Below, one piece after another: positions 26,216 to 34,844 of a stretch of 64,000 nucleotides of DNA; position 1 is the stretch's first letter; each line of letters opens with the position of its first letter. Position numbers and translations under genes: made by a program. This DNA comes from an uncultured Paracoccaceae bacterium (GTDB taxonomy: Bacteria > Pseudomonadota > Alphaproteobacteria > Rhodobacterales > Rhodobacteraceae), in contig CALMSR010000039.1 of the NCBI GenBank assembly GCA_937872465.1, positions 186,001 through 250,000 on the forward strand, written 5' to 3'. The notes under the pieces were generated by a model, which saw only the letters and a list, made by a program, of their open reading frames with translations, made no database searches and was not told the origin of the DNA.

Positions 26216-26848
26216 TCAGAACTTCTGTTCCACCCAGTTCGCCACGATCAGCCCCGGCACCGCGTCATGCGCGCGCTCGGCGTCGCGCGCCAGATCCAGC
26301 CGCTTCGGCAGCTTGACCTGTGGGACGAGCAGGAAGATCGGCGCGGTGACCTGGCCGCGCCCAGTCTTCGAGCGCGACACCGCCGCCAGCCCGCGCGTGT
26401 TGAGCCGGACGCTGTCCGCGACCAGCAGGCTCGGCCCGGTGCGGCGATAGACGAAGCGTAGCCTGAGCCCGGTCTTCCGCTCCCATGCGCCGGGCGTGAT
26501 GCGCCGCCCGCCGAGCGCCCTGCCGGCGGCTGGCGTCGGGATCGCCAGCCACAGGCCGTTCTTCGAGCGGATCAGCGGCCCGGCGTCGTGGGCGCCGACG
26601 ATCACCGGCGCCTTCGACCAGACCAGCGCCGCAGCGTTGAGGCTGGCTCCGGCCTTCGGGAACACCTCCGACCGGACCGAGTTGGCGAGCCGGGCCCCGA
26701 GCCCGGCGCCGACGATCTGCCCGCGCCAGGCGAGCTTCAGGTCTGTACCGGCTTCGCGCATCGCCGCCGACACCGCCCGCTCGCCTGCGGCGATCTCCGC
26801 CGTCATCAACGCGACGAGGTCCGGCCGGATGTCGAGCTTGAGCTTCAT
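26216..26848 (-). CDS. DUF6441-type phage protein, HK97 gp10-like candidate
   Basis: A 210-aa basic protein (LKLDIRPDLVALMTAEIAAGERAVSAAM, WRGQIVGAGLGARLANSVR, RSKNGLWLAIPTPAAGRALG) of a family I recall as DUF6441, found between the joining protein and tail genes of alphaproteobacterial phages. By position it may be a neck or tail completion protein. It overlaps the joining gene stop as ATGA. Confidence 0.7.
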   Translation of the reverse strand: MKLKLDIRPDLVALMTAEIAAGERAVSAAMREAGTDLKLAWRGQIVGAGLGARLANSVRSEVFPKAGASLNAAALVWSKAPVIVGAHDAGPLIRSKNGLWLAIPTPAAGRALGGRRITPGAWERKTGLRLRFVYRRTGPSLLVADSVRLNTRGLAAVSRSKTGRGQVTAPIFLLVPQVKLPKRLDLARDAERAHDAVPGLIVANWVEQKF

Positions 26849-27156
26849 GGGGGGCTCGTATCCAGCGTCCAGACCAGCCGCTCGCCATCGCGCACCGGCT
26901 CGCCCTGGACGACGAAGGTCTCGGTCCCGAGCACGAGCCGGTCGCCCGGCCGCGGGGCGACCACCTCGCTCACCCGCACGTCGAAGCGCGTGGTCTCCGA
27001 CCAGAGCCGCGCCTCGCCGAACTCTGTGATGGCGTCGCCGCGGCGGGAGATGACGCGGACGGGGAACGAGCCCCCGTCCGCCGGCTCGTACGTCGCATTT
27101 CGCCCGAGGTTCGGATCAGTGAAGAGCGCGTCGATCGCCGCGGCGAAGGCGCCCAT
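26845..27156 (-). CDS. Head-tail joining protein (gpFII-like)
   Basis: A 103-aa beta-rich protein (FTDPNLGRNATYEPADGG, VISRRGD, VRVSEVVAPRPGDRLVLGTE) with the look and size of lambda gpFII-type connectors. The start ATG shares one base with the capsid stop (TGATG), and its end overlaps the next gene as ATGA, so the three genes are tightly coupled. Confidence 0.75.
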   Translation of the reverse strand: MGAFAAAIDALFTDPNLGRNATYEPADGGSFPVRVISRRGDAITEFGEARLWSETTRFDVRVSEVVAPRPGDRLVLGTETFVVQGEPVRDGERLVWTLDTSPP

Positions 27157-28178
27157 CAGTTGCTGCTGTGGAGCCGGACCGCGAGGCGCGGCCGCTTGTT
27201 GACCGGCAGGATCGAGGCCTCGGTCTTCACCTCGATGGCGCTGCCGTCGGGCCGGGCGATCTGCCGGGCGTAGATCGGCAGGCCCATGGTGTTGACGGTC
27301 TCGATCAGGTTCGCCGGCGCGCCGTAGGTGACGAAGGTGTCGAGCGTGCCGAGTGGGAAGGCAATGCCCTCGCCGGCCGGGATCAGCGTCTCGGTCGCCC
27401 CGGTCGAGAGCGTCACGGTGGCGTTGTACTCCTCGAAGACGATGCCACCGAACGGGAAGCGCCGGCGGGTGTCCTCGCGGAGCGGCTGCGCCCCGGTCGA
27501 GGAGAAGTAGCGGTAGGCCTCCTCGACCTTGGCATGCCCGATCAGCTTGTCGAAGAACTCCGGGGAGACGAGCGCCAGCACGCCTGTCATGGTCTCGCCC
27601 TTCAGCTCGGTCTCGACCTTCCTGAGCACCTCGCGGATCTTTGCCTGCACCTGCGTCCCGGCGGTGCCGAGCACGAAGTCGACGGCGAGCTGCGCCAGGG
27701 CGAACTCGGCGAAGTAGTCGTAGAGGGTGACGCCGGCCCCGTCCTTGACGATGCCGCGCAGCGCGTTCACCTCCATGTACTCGCGGGTCTGCGCGTGCTT
27801 CACCCGCATCCGGGTCAGCTTGCGCTCCATGACGGTGGCGAGCGGATCGGCGGCATCGGCGACGCCGAAGCCGCGCACCCCCTGAATGTCCTGCGGCGTG
27901 ACCACGTCGTCGTGCGGGATCCACGGCACGGTGAACGAGCGCATCGAGCGCGTGTCGCGGTTGGCCACCGTGGCAGGCCCGCCGAGCGGCACGGTCGGGA
28001 GCAGGTTCAGGACGCCCTCGGCCTGCTCGATGACGACCGAGCGCTGGGTGACACCCTCGAAGCGGAAGAGGCCGAGCTGGCCGAGGCGGGTGTAGACGTT
28101 CGGCAGGATGTTGATGGCCTGGGTCATCTCGGCGAGCGAGTACCCACCCGCGTCGAAGGGATTCAGCATCACGACCAT
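27156..28178 (-). CDS. Major capsid protein, lambda gpE family
   Basis: A 340-aa protein matching the gpE family along its length (NPFDAGGYSLAEMTQAINILPN, FTVPWIPHDDVVTPQDIQGV, REYMEVNALRGIVKDGAG, FDKLIGHAKVEEAYRYF). It forms the icosahedral head together with the gpD-like decoration protein upstream. The combination of a gpE capsid with a GTA-like tail tip is a mosaic feature. Confidence 0.93.
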   Translation of the reverse strand: MVVMLNPFDAGGYSLAEMTQAINILPNVYTRLGQLGLFRFEGVTQRSVVIEQAEGVLNLLPTVPLGGPATVANRDTRSMRSFTVPWIPHDDVVTPQDIQGVRGFGVADAADPLATVMERKLTRMRVKHAQTREYMEVNALRGIVKDGAGVTLYDYFAEFALAQLAVDFVLGTAGTQVQAKIREVLRKVETELKGETMTGVLALVSPEFFDKLIGHAKVEEAYRYFSSTGAQPLREDTRRRFPFGGIVFEEYNATVTLSTGATETLIPAGEGIAFPLGTLDTFVTYGAPANLIETVNTMGLPIYARQIARPDGSAIEVKTEASILPVNKRPRLAVRLHSSN

Positions 28179-28238
28179 GGGGCCGGACTCCTATGAGCAG
28201 GATGAAGGGAGCGGGCGAAGCCCGGGGATCGGAGAGAT

Positions 28239-28259
28239 GGCCGCCCGTCGCGGGCGGCC
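28239..28259 (-). other. Hairpin between decoration and capsid genes
   Basis: A perfect 9-bp stem GGCCGCCCG / CGGGCGGCC with a 3-nt loop lies in the 85-bp gap between the gpD-like and gpE-like genes. No T-tract follows on either strand, so a processing or stability element is more likely than a terminator. Confidence 0.5.
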
Positions 28260-28263
28260 ATAA

Positions 28264-28653
28264 TCAGGCGGTGTCGCGCGGCACCAGCCCGGCGGCTACC
28301 AGCTGGCCGTGCTTGGCCGCGATCTCCGCCGCCTGGTCGACCGAGGGGTCGAAGACGAGCGCCGCCTTCGCGACGATCGCCGGGCCGCGGGCGACGACGA
28401 GCCCGGTTGCGTCCGCCGCAGTGGCGTCGACCGCCTCGATCAGCACGGCGACGGCGGTCTCGGCGCCCTCGTCGCCGACGACCTGCGCGGCGGGCGAGAG
28501 CCGGTACTTGGCCGTCGCGGTGATCTTCCCGAGCACGGCGCCGAGCGGGTAGCTCGTGCCGGCCTTCAGCGTCACCGCCTCGCGGCAGTAGTTGGCGTTC
28601 AGCTCGAACTTCAGGAGATCGCCGAGCGTCGGCGTCTGGGTCAGGACGGGCAT
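28264..28653 (-). CDS. Head decoration protein (lambda gpD family)
   Basis: A 129-aa protein (TPTLGDLLKFELNANYCREA, GTSYPLGAVLGKITATAKY, GLVVARGPAIVAKAALVFD) of the gpD family that trims and stabilises the expanded capsid. Placed between protease/scaffold and capsid genes exactly as in lambda. Confidence 0.9.
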   Translation of the reverse strand: MPVLTQTPTLGDLLKFELNANYCREAVTLKAGTSYPLGAVLGKITATAKYRLSPAAQVVGDEGAETAVAVLIEAVDATAADATGLVVARGPAIVAKAALVFDPSVDQAAEIAAKHGQLVAAGLVPRDTA

Positions 28654-28671
28654 GGGGTCAGCTCCTCGGGA

Positions 28672-29118
28672 TCAGCTGCGCGGGGCGGCGGCGCGCTCGC
28701 GCGCGCGGCGGACGATCGGGCTCTCGGCGCCGGAGGCGGTGGCCGGCGCCGGCGGGGCGGACACGACCGTGCTGGCGTCGCTCCGCGCGGCCAGCGCCTC
28801 CAGCACCGAGCGCCGCAGCGCGTCCGGCGAGACGCTGCGCGCCATGGCGTCGGCGGCGTCGATGGCGACGCCGAGCCGTCCCGCCTGCGCCGCCACCGAC
28901 GCGATCTCCGCGAACTCGGCGCGCAGCCGTGCGGCCGCGGCATTGGCGACGGACTCTGCCGGCGCCGGGGCCGCCGGGATGACGGGGCTCGCAGCCATCG
29001 CGGCGGCCGCGGTGCCCGCCGGCGCGGTCGCGGCCTGCGTTTCCGGTGCGCCCGGCGTTGCCGGCGGATCGACGACGGCGGGCGTCTCGGTGCTGGCAGT
29101 GGTCGTCTGGTCGGTCAT
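28672..29118 (-). CDS. Nested scaffold protein (Nu3-like), internal start within the protease gene
   Basis: An in-frame ATG at 29118 preceded by an AGGGA-type ribosome-binding site begins MTDQTTTASTETPAVV and gives a 148-aa Ala/Pro-rich, helical product. Lambda makes its Nu3 scaffold from the same relative position inside gene C. The arrangement is seen in the sequence; independent translation is inference. Confidence 0.55.
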   Translation of the reverse strand: MTDQTTTASTETPAVVDPPATPGAPETQAATAPAGTAAAAMAASPVIPAAPAPAESVANAAAARLRAEFAEIASVAAQAGRLGVAIDAADAMARSVSPDALRRSVLEALAARSDASTVVSAPPAPATASGAESPIVRRARERAAAPRS

Positions 29119-30006
29119 GCTGGTTCCCTGCGTTGGTCGGGTGGGAAGGAGCCGGGCAGCGCGGCCCGGCGGCGGATCGAGGCTTGCGGCGAGGTCGGCG
29201 AGAGCCTGGTCGAGCGTGCCGATCCGGTCGGCGAAGCCGGCCGCCATGCCGCGTGGACCGCGCCAGATCGCGGCCTCGCTGCCGCGCACCGTCTCGGGCG
29301 TGAGGCGCCGGTTGTGGGCGACCAGCGCGCAGAGTTCGGCATGCAGCGCATCGACGTCGGCCTGGATCGCAGTCAACGCCCTGTCGGAGAGCGGCTCGTG
29401 GCTGTTGCCGTCGACCTTGCGCGCGCCAGCATGGATCAGCGTCCACTTCTGGCCAGCCATGGCGTCGGCACCGCTCGCGTCGACATGCGCGGCGACGACG
29501 CCGATCGAGCCGATCTCCGCCGTGCGGGTGACGTAGATGCGCTCGGCGGCGCTGGCGATCGCAAAGGCCGCGGACAACGCACTCTCGCGTGCCACCGCCC
29601 ACAGGGGCTTCCCGGCGTCGGCCCGCAGTGCGGCCAGCTCGTCGACCAGGTCGAAGAGCCCGCCGACCTCGCCGCCCGGCGAGTCGATCTCGAGGAGCAC
29701 CGCCCGGACCGCCGGGTCGGTGAACGCCGCCTCCAGCGTTCGGCCGAGCGCGCCGTAGTCGGTCGCGCCGAGCAGGCTCGTCAGCCAGTCGCCGCGGGTC
29801 AGCAGCGGCCCGAGCACCGGCACGATCGCGATGCCGTCGTCGGTCACGGCGTAGCCCCGGCGCCGGGGACCGTCATCGTCGCGCGGCGGGAACAGCGCCG
29901 ACGGCATCGAGGACGTGGTCAGGCCGCCCGCGAGCAGCCCGTCGAGCGCGCGCGGGGCGAGGGCCAGCGGCCGGCCGGCGAGCCGGGCGAGCAGTGCATT
30001 GGTCAT
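28672..30006 (-). CDS. S49 family head maturation protease (lambda gpC-like)
   Basis: A 444-aa protein with an N-terminal ClpP/SppA-type serine protease domain (about residues 50-260). It has SPGGEV at 109-114 and the likely nucleophile Ser145 in ESALSAAFAIASAA. GSIGV (167-171) and the AGARKVDGNSHEP block that usually carries the general-base Lys follow. The C-terminal about 150 residues are Ala/Pro/Thr-rich and correspond to a scaffold-like part that also has its own internal start. It processes the procapsid. It overlaps the portal gene as ATGA. Confidence 0.88.
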   Translation of the reverse strand: MTNALLARLAGRPLALAPRALDGLLAGGLTTSSMPSALFPPRDDDGPRRRGYAVTDDGIAIVPVLGPLLTRGDWLTSLLGATDYGALGRTLEAAFTDPAVRAVLLEIDSPGGEVGGLFDLVDELAALRADAGKPLWAVARESALSAAFAIASAAERIYVTRTAEIGSIGVVAAHVDASGADAMAGQKWTLIHAGARKVDGNSHEPLSDRALTAIQADVDALHAELCALVAHNRRLTPETVRGSEAAIWRGPRGMAAGFADRIGTLDQALADLAASLDPPPGRAARLLPTRPTQGTSMTDQTTTASTETPAVVDPPATPGAPETQAATAPAGTAAAAMAASPVIPAAPAPAESVANAAAARLRAEFAEIASVAAQAGRLGVAIDAADAMARSVSPDALRRSVLEALAARSDASTVVSAPPAPATASGAESPIVRRARERAAAPRS

Positions 30007-31502
30007 CGGCGTCCTCGATTGGCGGTCGCATCCGGAACGGTGTCATCGGGTGCCGGCGCATCGCCGGGCACGTCGGCGTCGCTGGCCGCAAGATCGATCG
30101 GAGCCGCGCTGGCGAAGCTCAGTCCCAGCTCCCGCTCCCGCGCCCGGTCGGCGGCGATCTCGGCGTCGACCTGCTCGGCGTCGTAGCCGCGCTCGGCGAG
30201 CGCCTGGCTGCGGCTCTTCAGCCCGGCCTCGATCTGCTCGATCTCGGCGCGGGCATCCTTCAAGGGATCGACCCAGTCCCACTTCGGCGGCAACCAGGCG
30301 CAGGTGGCATGCTCCCGCCGCCGGCGCTCGTAGTCCGGCAGCTCGAGCGCTCCCGCCATCACGGCGGTGTCGAGCCAGCGCGCCCACACCCGGCGGCAGA
30401 CCTGCCAGACCATGACCGCGTGCTGGTAGGCCTCGACCCTGCGGCGGAACTCCAGCAGCGCCAGCCGCGAGTTCGAGTAGTTGGCGCGCACCATGTCGTT
30501 CGAGAGGTAGGCGTAAGGAATGCCGAGCGCCGCCGAGACCTGCAGCAGCGTGCGGTACTGGAACGGCTCGTAGGTCCCGCCAGAGTCGGCGGGCGCCGAG
30601 GTCTGCACCTCCTCGCCGGGCTCGAGCATCACCACCTGACCGGGCTGCAGGTCCATGCTGCGCTCGCCCGTGGCATCGCTCTCGGCGACGTCGAACGGCT
30701 CGGCCGGCGCGGGCGTGGTGATGAAGAGCGCGTGCATCGCCGCGACCTTCTTCCGGTCGAGCTCGGCGTCGTCGTACTGGTCGAGCAGGAACAGCTTGAC
30801 GATCCCCGGCGCGAAGCGGGAGACGCCCCGAAGCTGGCCCGCGTCGACCGGGTCGACGACGTGGATGACCTCCGAGGCCGGCACCCGCACGGTCTCGCCG
30901 GCGAGCCCGGGATCGGTGACATCGCCCGGGTGTCGGCGCAGGAAGTGGTAGGCGACCCGCCGGCCGATGCGATCGAACTCGATCCCCTGGCGGACCGGGT
31001 TGCCGCCCCATGGCTCGGTCCTTCCGAGCGGCAGCATCTCCGCGGGGATCATCTGCAGCTGCAGCGGCACACTGAGCCCGTCGCCGGGCCGGCGCGGGCG
31101 GAAGCGCAGGAAGACCTCGCCGGCGGTGAAGATCTCGCGCGCGACCCGGCGCTGCAGCCCGTAGAAGTCGGTGAAGCCCTCGGCGTCCGCCTCGTCGGTC
31201 CAGTCGAGCCAGAGCCGCTGCACCGCGGCCTTGAGCTTTGGGTCGCCGATCAGCGACGAGGGCTTGATGCCGGCGCCGACGACGTTGCCGGCCCAGCTCT
31301 CGATGGCGTTGGCGGCGTAGCCGTTGTTGCGCACCAGCCAGCGGGCGCGGGCGGTGATGTCCGCACCGGCGGCGGCGACCAGCGTGTTGAGATGCGCGCG
31401 GCTCGGCTGGAAGTGCCGCAGCCGCCGGCTCGCCTGGCCGGCCTCGAAGCCGCCGACGAGCGCCCCGATGCGCCGGCGCCAGCGGGTCATCGCCTCGGTC
31501 AT
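30003..31502 (-). CDS. Portal protein (lambda gpB family)
   Basis: A 499-aa portal (LVRNNGYAANAIESWAGNVVG, WLDWTDEADAEGFTDFYGLQ, IPYAYLSNDMVRANYSNSR, EFRRRVEAYQHAVMVWQVCR) that forms the dodecameric DNA channel at the head vertex. Strong match to the lambda-type portal family. It starts just after the gpW-like gene and overlaps the protease start (ATGA). Confidence 0.93.
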   Translation of the reverse strand: MTEAMTRWRRRIGALVGGFEAGQASRRLRHFQPSRAHLNTLVAAAGADITARARWLVRNNGYAANAIESWAGNVVGAGIKPSSLIGDPKLKAAVQRLWLDWTDEADAEGFTDFYGLQRRVAREIFTAGEVFLRFRPRRPGDGLSVPLQLQMIPAEMLPLGRTEPWGGNPVRQGIEFDRIGRRVAYHFLRRHPGDVTDPGLAGETVRVPASEVIHVVDPVDAGQLRGVSRFAPGIVKLFLLDQYDDAELDRKKVAAMHALFITTPAPAEPFDVAESDATGERSMDLQPGQVVMLEPGEEVQTSAPADSGGTYEPFQYRTLLQVSAALGIPYAYLSNDMVRANYSNSRLALLEFRRRVEAYQHAVMVWQVCRRVWARWLDTAVMAGALELPDYERRRREHATCAWLPPKWDWVDPLKDARAEIEQIEAGLKSRSQALAERGYDAEQVDAEIAADRARERELGLSFASAAPIDLAASDADVPGDAPAPDDTVPDATANRGRR

Positions 31503-31505
31503 CGA

Positions 31506-31718
31506 TCACAGCCCCTTGCTGGCGGCGGTGCGCACGATGCGCCGCCGCGCTCCCGCCTTCTCGGCGGCGATGCGCCGTTCGAGGTCGGCGAGTGCTCCCG
31601 CCATCTCGGCGTCGCTGGCGTAGCCGACCCGGCGTCCCTCGACCTCGACGGTGCGCACCCCGCGGTAGCGGGCGGCGAGCAGCGCGTCGCGCTGCGCGAT
31701 CATCTCGTCGAGAGTCAT
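31506..31718 (-). CDS. Head-tail connector gpW-like protein
   Basis: A 70-aa helical protein (LDEMIAQRDALLAARYRGVR, DLERRIAAEKAG) of the gpW family that seals the head before tail joining. It lies between the large terminase and portal genes as in lambda (A-W-B order). Confidence 0.85.
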   Translation of the reverse strand: MTLDEMIAQRDALLAARYRGVRTVEVEGRRVGYASDAEMAGALADLERRIAAEKAGARRRIVRTAASKGL

Positions 31719-31728
31719 GGGAACCCCT

Positions 31729-33756
31729 TCAGCCCAGATAGCTCGACCGGAACACCCGCCGGCCGCAGCTGGTGCGGCGCCGGATCAGGCCCGCCGACGG
31801 TTCCGCGGTCGTTCCGTCCGCCAAGACCCCGTCCGACGGCGGCGCGGCCGCATCATCACCCGCACCGAGCTGCGCCTCGAGGTCGCGCCACTTCGCCTCC
31901 GGCCAGCGGTCGGCGCCCGCGATCCAAGCGGCAGCGCGGGCGTAGACCCGGGCGTCGAGCGCCTCGTTGCGCTCGCGGAGCTTCTGCCACTCCAGCCGGG
32001 CGAAGCCGCGTTTCGTCTTCACCGTGACCAGCTGCTCGGCGACGAACTGCTTCAGCCATTCGGACTCGACCCAGTCCGGCAGATGCACCGTTCCCGGCGG
32101 GAACGAAGCACCCGCGGCCAGCTCTTCCGCCGTCGGCCGGTCGAGCCGCAGGTGTCGGTAGGTCTCGGCCTTGAAGGTCGAGACCGCGACGGTCCAGAGC
32201 CGGGCGCCGCGACGGATGCGGCGGCCGCCTTCGGTGGCGTCGACGTAGGTCGGCCCCGACACCGGGCTCGCCCGGTTGAAGCCCTCGACGCCCTTCACCG
32301 GCGCGACCTGCGCAAACCCCTGCCGCCGGGCCCACGCATAGACCGCCGGAGCCTCGTAGCCGGTGTCGACAGCACACCGCGCGATCTGCATCTCGGCGCC
32401 GCGCGCGTGCGGCCAGGTGCGGGCGAGCAGCGCCGCGAGCGTATCCCAGCTGCGGGCATGCTCCGGCCCGCCGTCAATGACGACATGATCGACGAGCCAG
32501 CTTTCCAGGCCGCGGCCCCAAGCCCAGACGTCGACCTCGATGCGGTCCTTCTGCACGTCGGCGCCTGCGGTGAGGAACAGCCCGCCGCGCGGCACTGTCC
32601 CCGCGGGCCAATTGCCGCGCCGGTCGTAGAGCCGGCGCCAGTCCGGGGCCTCGCCGGTCTCGACCCAGGTCTCCCCGAGGATGGTGTTGCGGAAGGCGCG
32701 GATCGCCTCGTCCGAGCTGTGCGCCGCCTCCCACGCCCGCGCGATCCGCTCCCAGCTGAGCCAACCCACCGGGGAGTAGAGCGCGGAGAGGTGGAAGCCG
32801 ATGGTCGACGGATCGACGGATGTCGCCGTCGCCCGCCACTCGCCGTGCTCGAGCATCGCCGTCTTGTGATGCTCGGCGATGGCGGCGTCGCACGCCTCGC
32901 AGGCGTAGGCGGCGGTCTCCGGCTTCCCCTTCTCCCAGCGAAGGCGCTCGAACTTCAACCACTGCGACGCGCCGCAATGCGGGCAGGCCACGAAGAACCG
33001 CCGCTGGTCACTCGCCTCGTACTCGCGCTCGATGCGGCTGAGGCCGCGGATCGTCGGCGTCGAGACCAGGAACACCTTGCGCCGATGCGCAAAGGTCAGC
33101 GACCGCGCCTCGGCCAGCGAGACCGGGTCGCCTTCCTCGTCGGCCGAGGCCGGATAGGCGTCGACCTCGTCGAGGAAGATGTAGCGCGCCGGGGTCGAGC
33201 GCAGGCCGACAGCAGAGTTCGCCCCGGTCATGATCAGGATGCCGCCGGCGAACTCCTTCGACAGCATGGTGTTGCCGGCGTCGCGCGAGCGCGCCGGCTT
33301 CACCTTGTCCCGGAGCGCCGGGCTCTCCTCGATCAGCGGATCGATGCGCTGGCGCGAGTTGCGCTTGGCGAGCTCGACAGTCGGCTGCACCGCGAGCATC
33401 GGCCCGGGCGCCTGGTGGATCACGAAGCCGATGAATGAATTGCCACTTTCCGTCGCGCCGACCTGAGCCGCCTTCATGAACACCACCCGCTGCGCCGGGT
33501 GCCCCGGCGAAAGCGCGTCCATGATCTCCTTCATGTACGGCGTGCGCCGGGTGCGGTAGCGCCCGGGCTCGGCCGCCGAGCGCGAACTGAGCTTTCGGTA
33601 GCGGTCGGCCCATTCCGACACGGTGAGCAGCGGGTCGGGCTTCAGCCCGCCGCCCCAGGCCCGCAACAGCGCCGCGGCCCCGTCGAACGCCAGGATCGGG
33701 TCGTCATCCGAGATCGAGCCGAGCCTCGGCGAGCTCGTCGAGATGCGCTCGGACAT
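31729..33756 (-). CDS. Terminase large subunit (lambda gpA family)
   Basis: A 675-aa packaging ATPase-nuclease. The adenine and Walker A-like region is MKAAQVGATES (about 94-104), Walker B is YIFLDEVD (192-199), and the coupling motif VSTPT follows. A zinc-binding element (CPHC ... CEAC, about 245-290) lies between the domains. The nuclease region is C-terminal to about residue 350 (GADVQKDRIEVDVWAWGR; CAVDTGYEAPAVY). gpA-type terminases cut at cos sites. The gene starts 53 bp inside the end of the small-subunit gene in another frame. Confidence 0.93.
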   Translation of the reverse strand: MSERISTSSPRLGSISDDDPILAFDGAAALLRAWGGGLKPDPLLTVSEWADRYRKLSSRSAAEPGRYRTRRTPYMKEIMDALSPGHPAQRVVFMKAAQVGATESGNSFIGFVIHQAPGPMLAVQPTVELAKRNSRQRIDPLIEESPALRDKVKPARSRDAGNTMLSKEFAGGILIMTGANSAVGLRSTPARYIFLDEVDAYPASADEEGDPVSLAEARSLTFAHRRKVFLVSTPTIRGLSRIEREYEASDQRRFFVACPHCGASQWLKFERLRWEKGKPETAAYACEACDAAIAEHHKTAMLEHGEWRATATSVDPSTIGFHLSALYSPVGWLSWERIARAWEAAHSSDEAIRAFRNTILGETWVETGEAPDWRRLYDRRGNWPAGTVPRGGLFLTAGADVQKDRIEVDVWAWGRGLESWLVDHVVIDGGPEHARSWDTLAALLARTWPHARGAEMQIARCAVDTGYEAPAVYAWARRQGFAQVAPVKGVEGFNRASPVSGPTYVDATEGGRRIRRGARLWTVAVSTFKAETYRHLRLDRPTAEELAAGASFPPGTVHLPDWVESEWLKQFVAEQLVTVKTKRGFARLEWQKLRERNEALDARVYARAAAWIAGADRWPEAKWRDLEAQLGAGDDAAAPPSDGVLADGTTAEPSAGLIRRRTSCGRRVFRSSYLG

Positions 33757-34264
33757 GGGCTTCGAGAACCTTCTGCATGGCGGCGGGATCGAGCCCGACC
33801 TCGGCGGCGATCAGCGCCGCGGCGCGGGCCGGCCAGTTGACCCAGGCGTCCCGAGTCTCGCGGGCGAGCCGGAACACCAGCGTCTCGGCGCGGGCGCGGT
33901 CGACCAGCTCGCCCTTCAGCTTCTGGAGCTTCAGCCGCCGCTCCTGCGACTTCAGCACCTCGTTGGCAGTCTTCGCCTGCAGGAAGGTGGCGCCGCCGGC
34001 CGCTGGCGGCGGCAGGCCGTTCTCCCGCAGGGTGTCGCCCACCGCCGAGAGCGCGGCGTTCGGCACCGGCTTCAGCTTCGGCGGCGTCGGGGCTCCGCGC
34101 TGCTTCGACGGGTCGGTCGAAGCGGCGCGCCGGGCGTCGGACGCCTCCGCGTCGATCGAGCCGTCGGGGTGCAGCACCAGCCGGCCGGCGGCCTTCGCCT
34201 TCTGGATCGCCCCGCGCGAGAGCCCGGCGCGGGCGGCATACTCGCGCTCGCTCATGCCCTGCAT
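33704..34264 (-). CDS. Terminase small subunit-like protein
   Basis: A 186-aa protein with an N-terminal helix-turn-helix-like segment (SEREYAARAGLSRGAIQKAK, about residues 4-24) and a long charged helical region (LKSQERRLKLQKLKGELVDR). The C-terminal part is about 130-186. Position just upstream of the large subunit fits a cos-recognising small subunit. Starts at 34264 and 34255 are both possible. Confidence 0.75.
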   Translation of the reverse strand: MQGMSEREYAARAGLSRGAIQKAKAAGRLVLHPDGSIDAEASDARRAASTDPSKQRGAPTPPKLKPVPNAALSAVGDTLRENGLPPPAAGGATFLQAKTANEVLKSQERRLKLQKLKGELVDRARAETLVFRLARETRDAWVNWPARAAALIAAEVGLDPAAMQKVLEAHVRAHLDELAEARLDLG

Positions 34265-34366
34265 AGCGGCCTCGATTTAGCAATGAAATGATCCGCTTAT
34301 TGCCTTGGATCGCGCGCGGAACCGAGCATGTGTGGTGTCAAGCAGACGCTTGAATGGAGCACGACC

Positions 34367-34744
34367 ATGACCACGATCCTGCCCAGCCGGAACACCGAAT
34401 GGGGTTACTGGGGCACCATCGGCCGTATCGAGAACGACCCGGCCGCCGACCCCGCGAAGGCCTGGGAGATCGCCTCCCGCCGGATCGCCGAGGTAACCAC
34501 CGCCTCGCACGAGGGGGTGCGCGACTTCCTCGACTCCCGCCACGGCCGCCACTTCGCCGACGACGTCGCCAGCGAACTCTGGAAGGGCGAGACGCTGCAG
34601 GAGGCGATCGACGCCGCGATCACCCGATGGATGGGGTGGCGCATCGACCGCAAGACCAGCCGCGAGACCGGGATCCCGAAGGGGCTCCCCTACCTGACCG
34701 GCCTCGCCAACCACTTCGCGATCATGGCCGAGCTTCCCTACTGA
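34367..34744 (+). CDS. Conserved hypothetical phage/plasmid protein
   Basis: A 125-aa protein (NTEWGYWGTIGRIENDP, VRDFLDSRHGRHFADDVA, WRIDRKTSRETGIPKGLPYL) of a conserved family that I have seen in Rhodobacterales mobile elements; function unknown. ATG 34367 has a GGAG ribosome-binding site. It starts a plus-strand cassette of five small genes facing away from the terminase operon. Confidence 0.75.
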   Translation: MTTILPSRNTEWGYWGTIGRIENDPAADPAKAWEIASRRIAEVTTASHEGVRDFLDSRHGRHFADDVASELWKGETLQEAIDAAITRWMGWRIDRKTSRETGIPKGLPYLTGLANHFAIMAELPY

Positions 34745-34844
34745 TCGCCGCCCTTCCGGCTCCGCCGCGCTCCCGCCGGGATGCGCGGCTCGGGGTCGTA
34801 GCAGGCGCGGGATGGTCCCGCGCCTCGCAATGAAGGACGACCCG

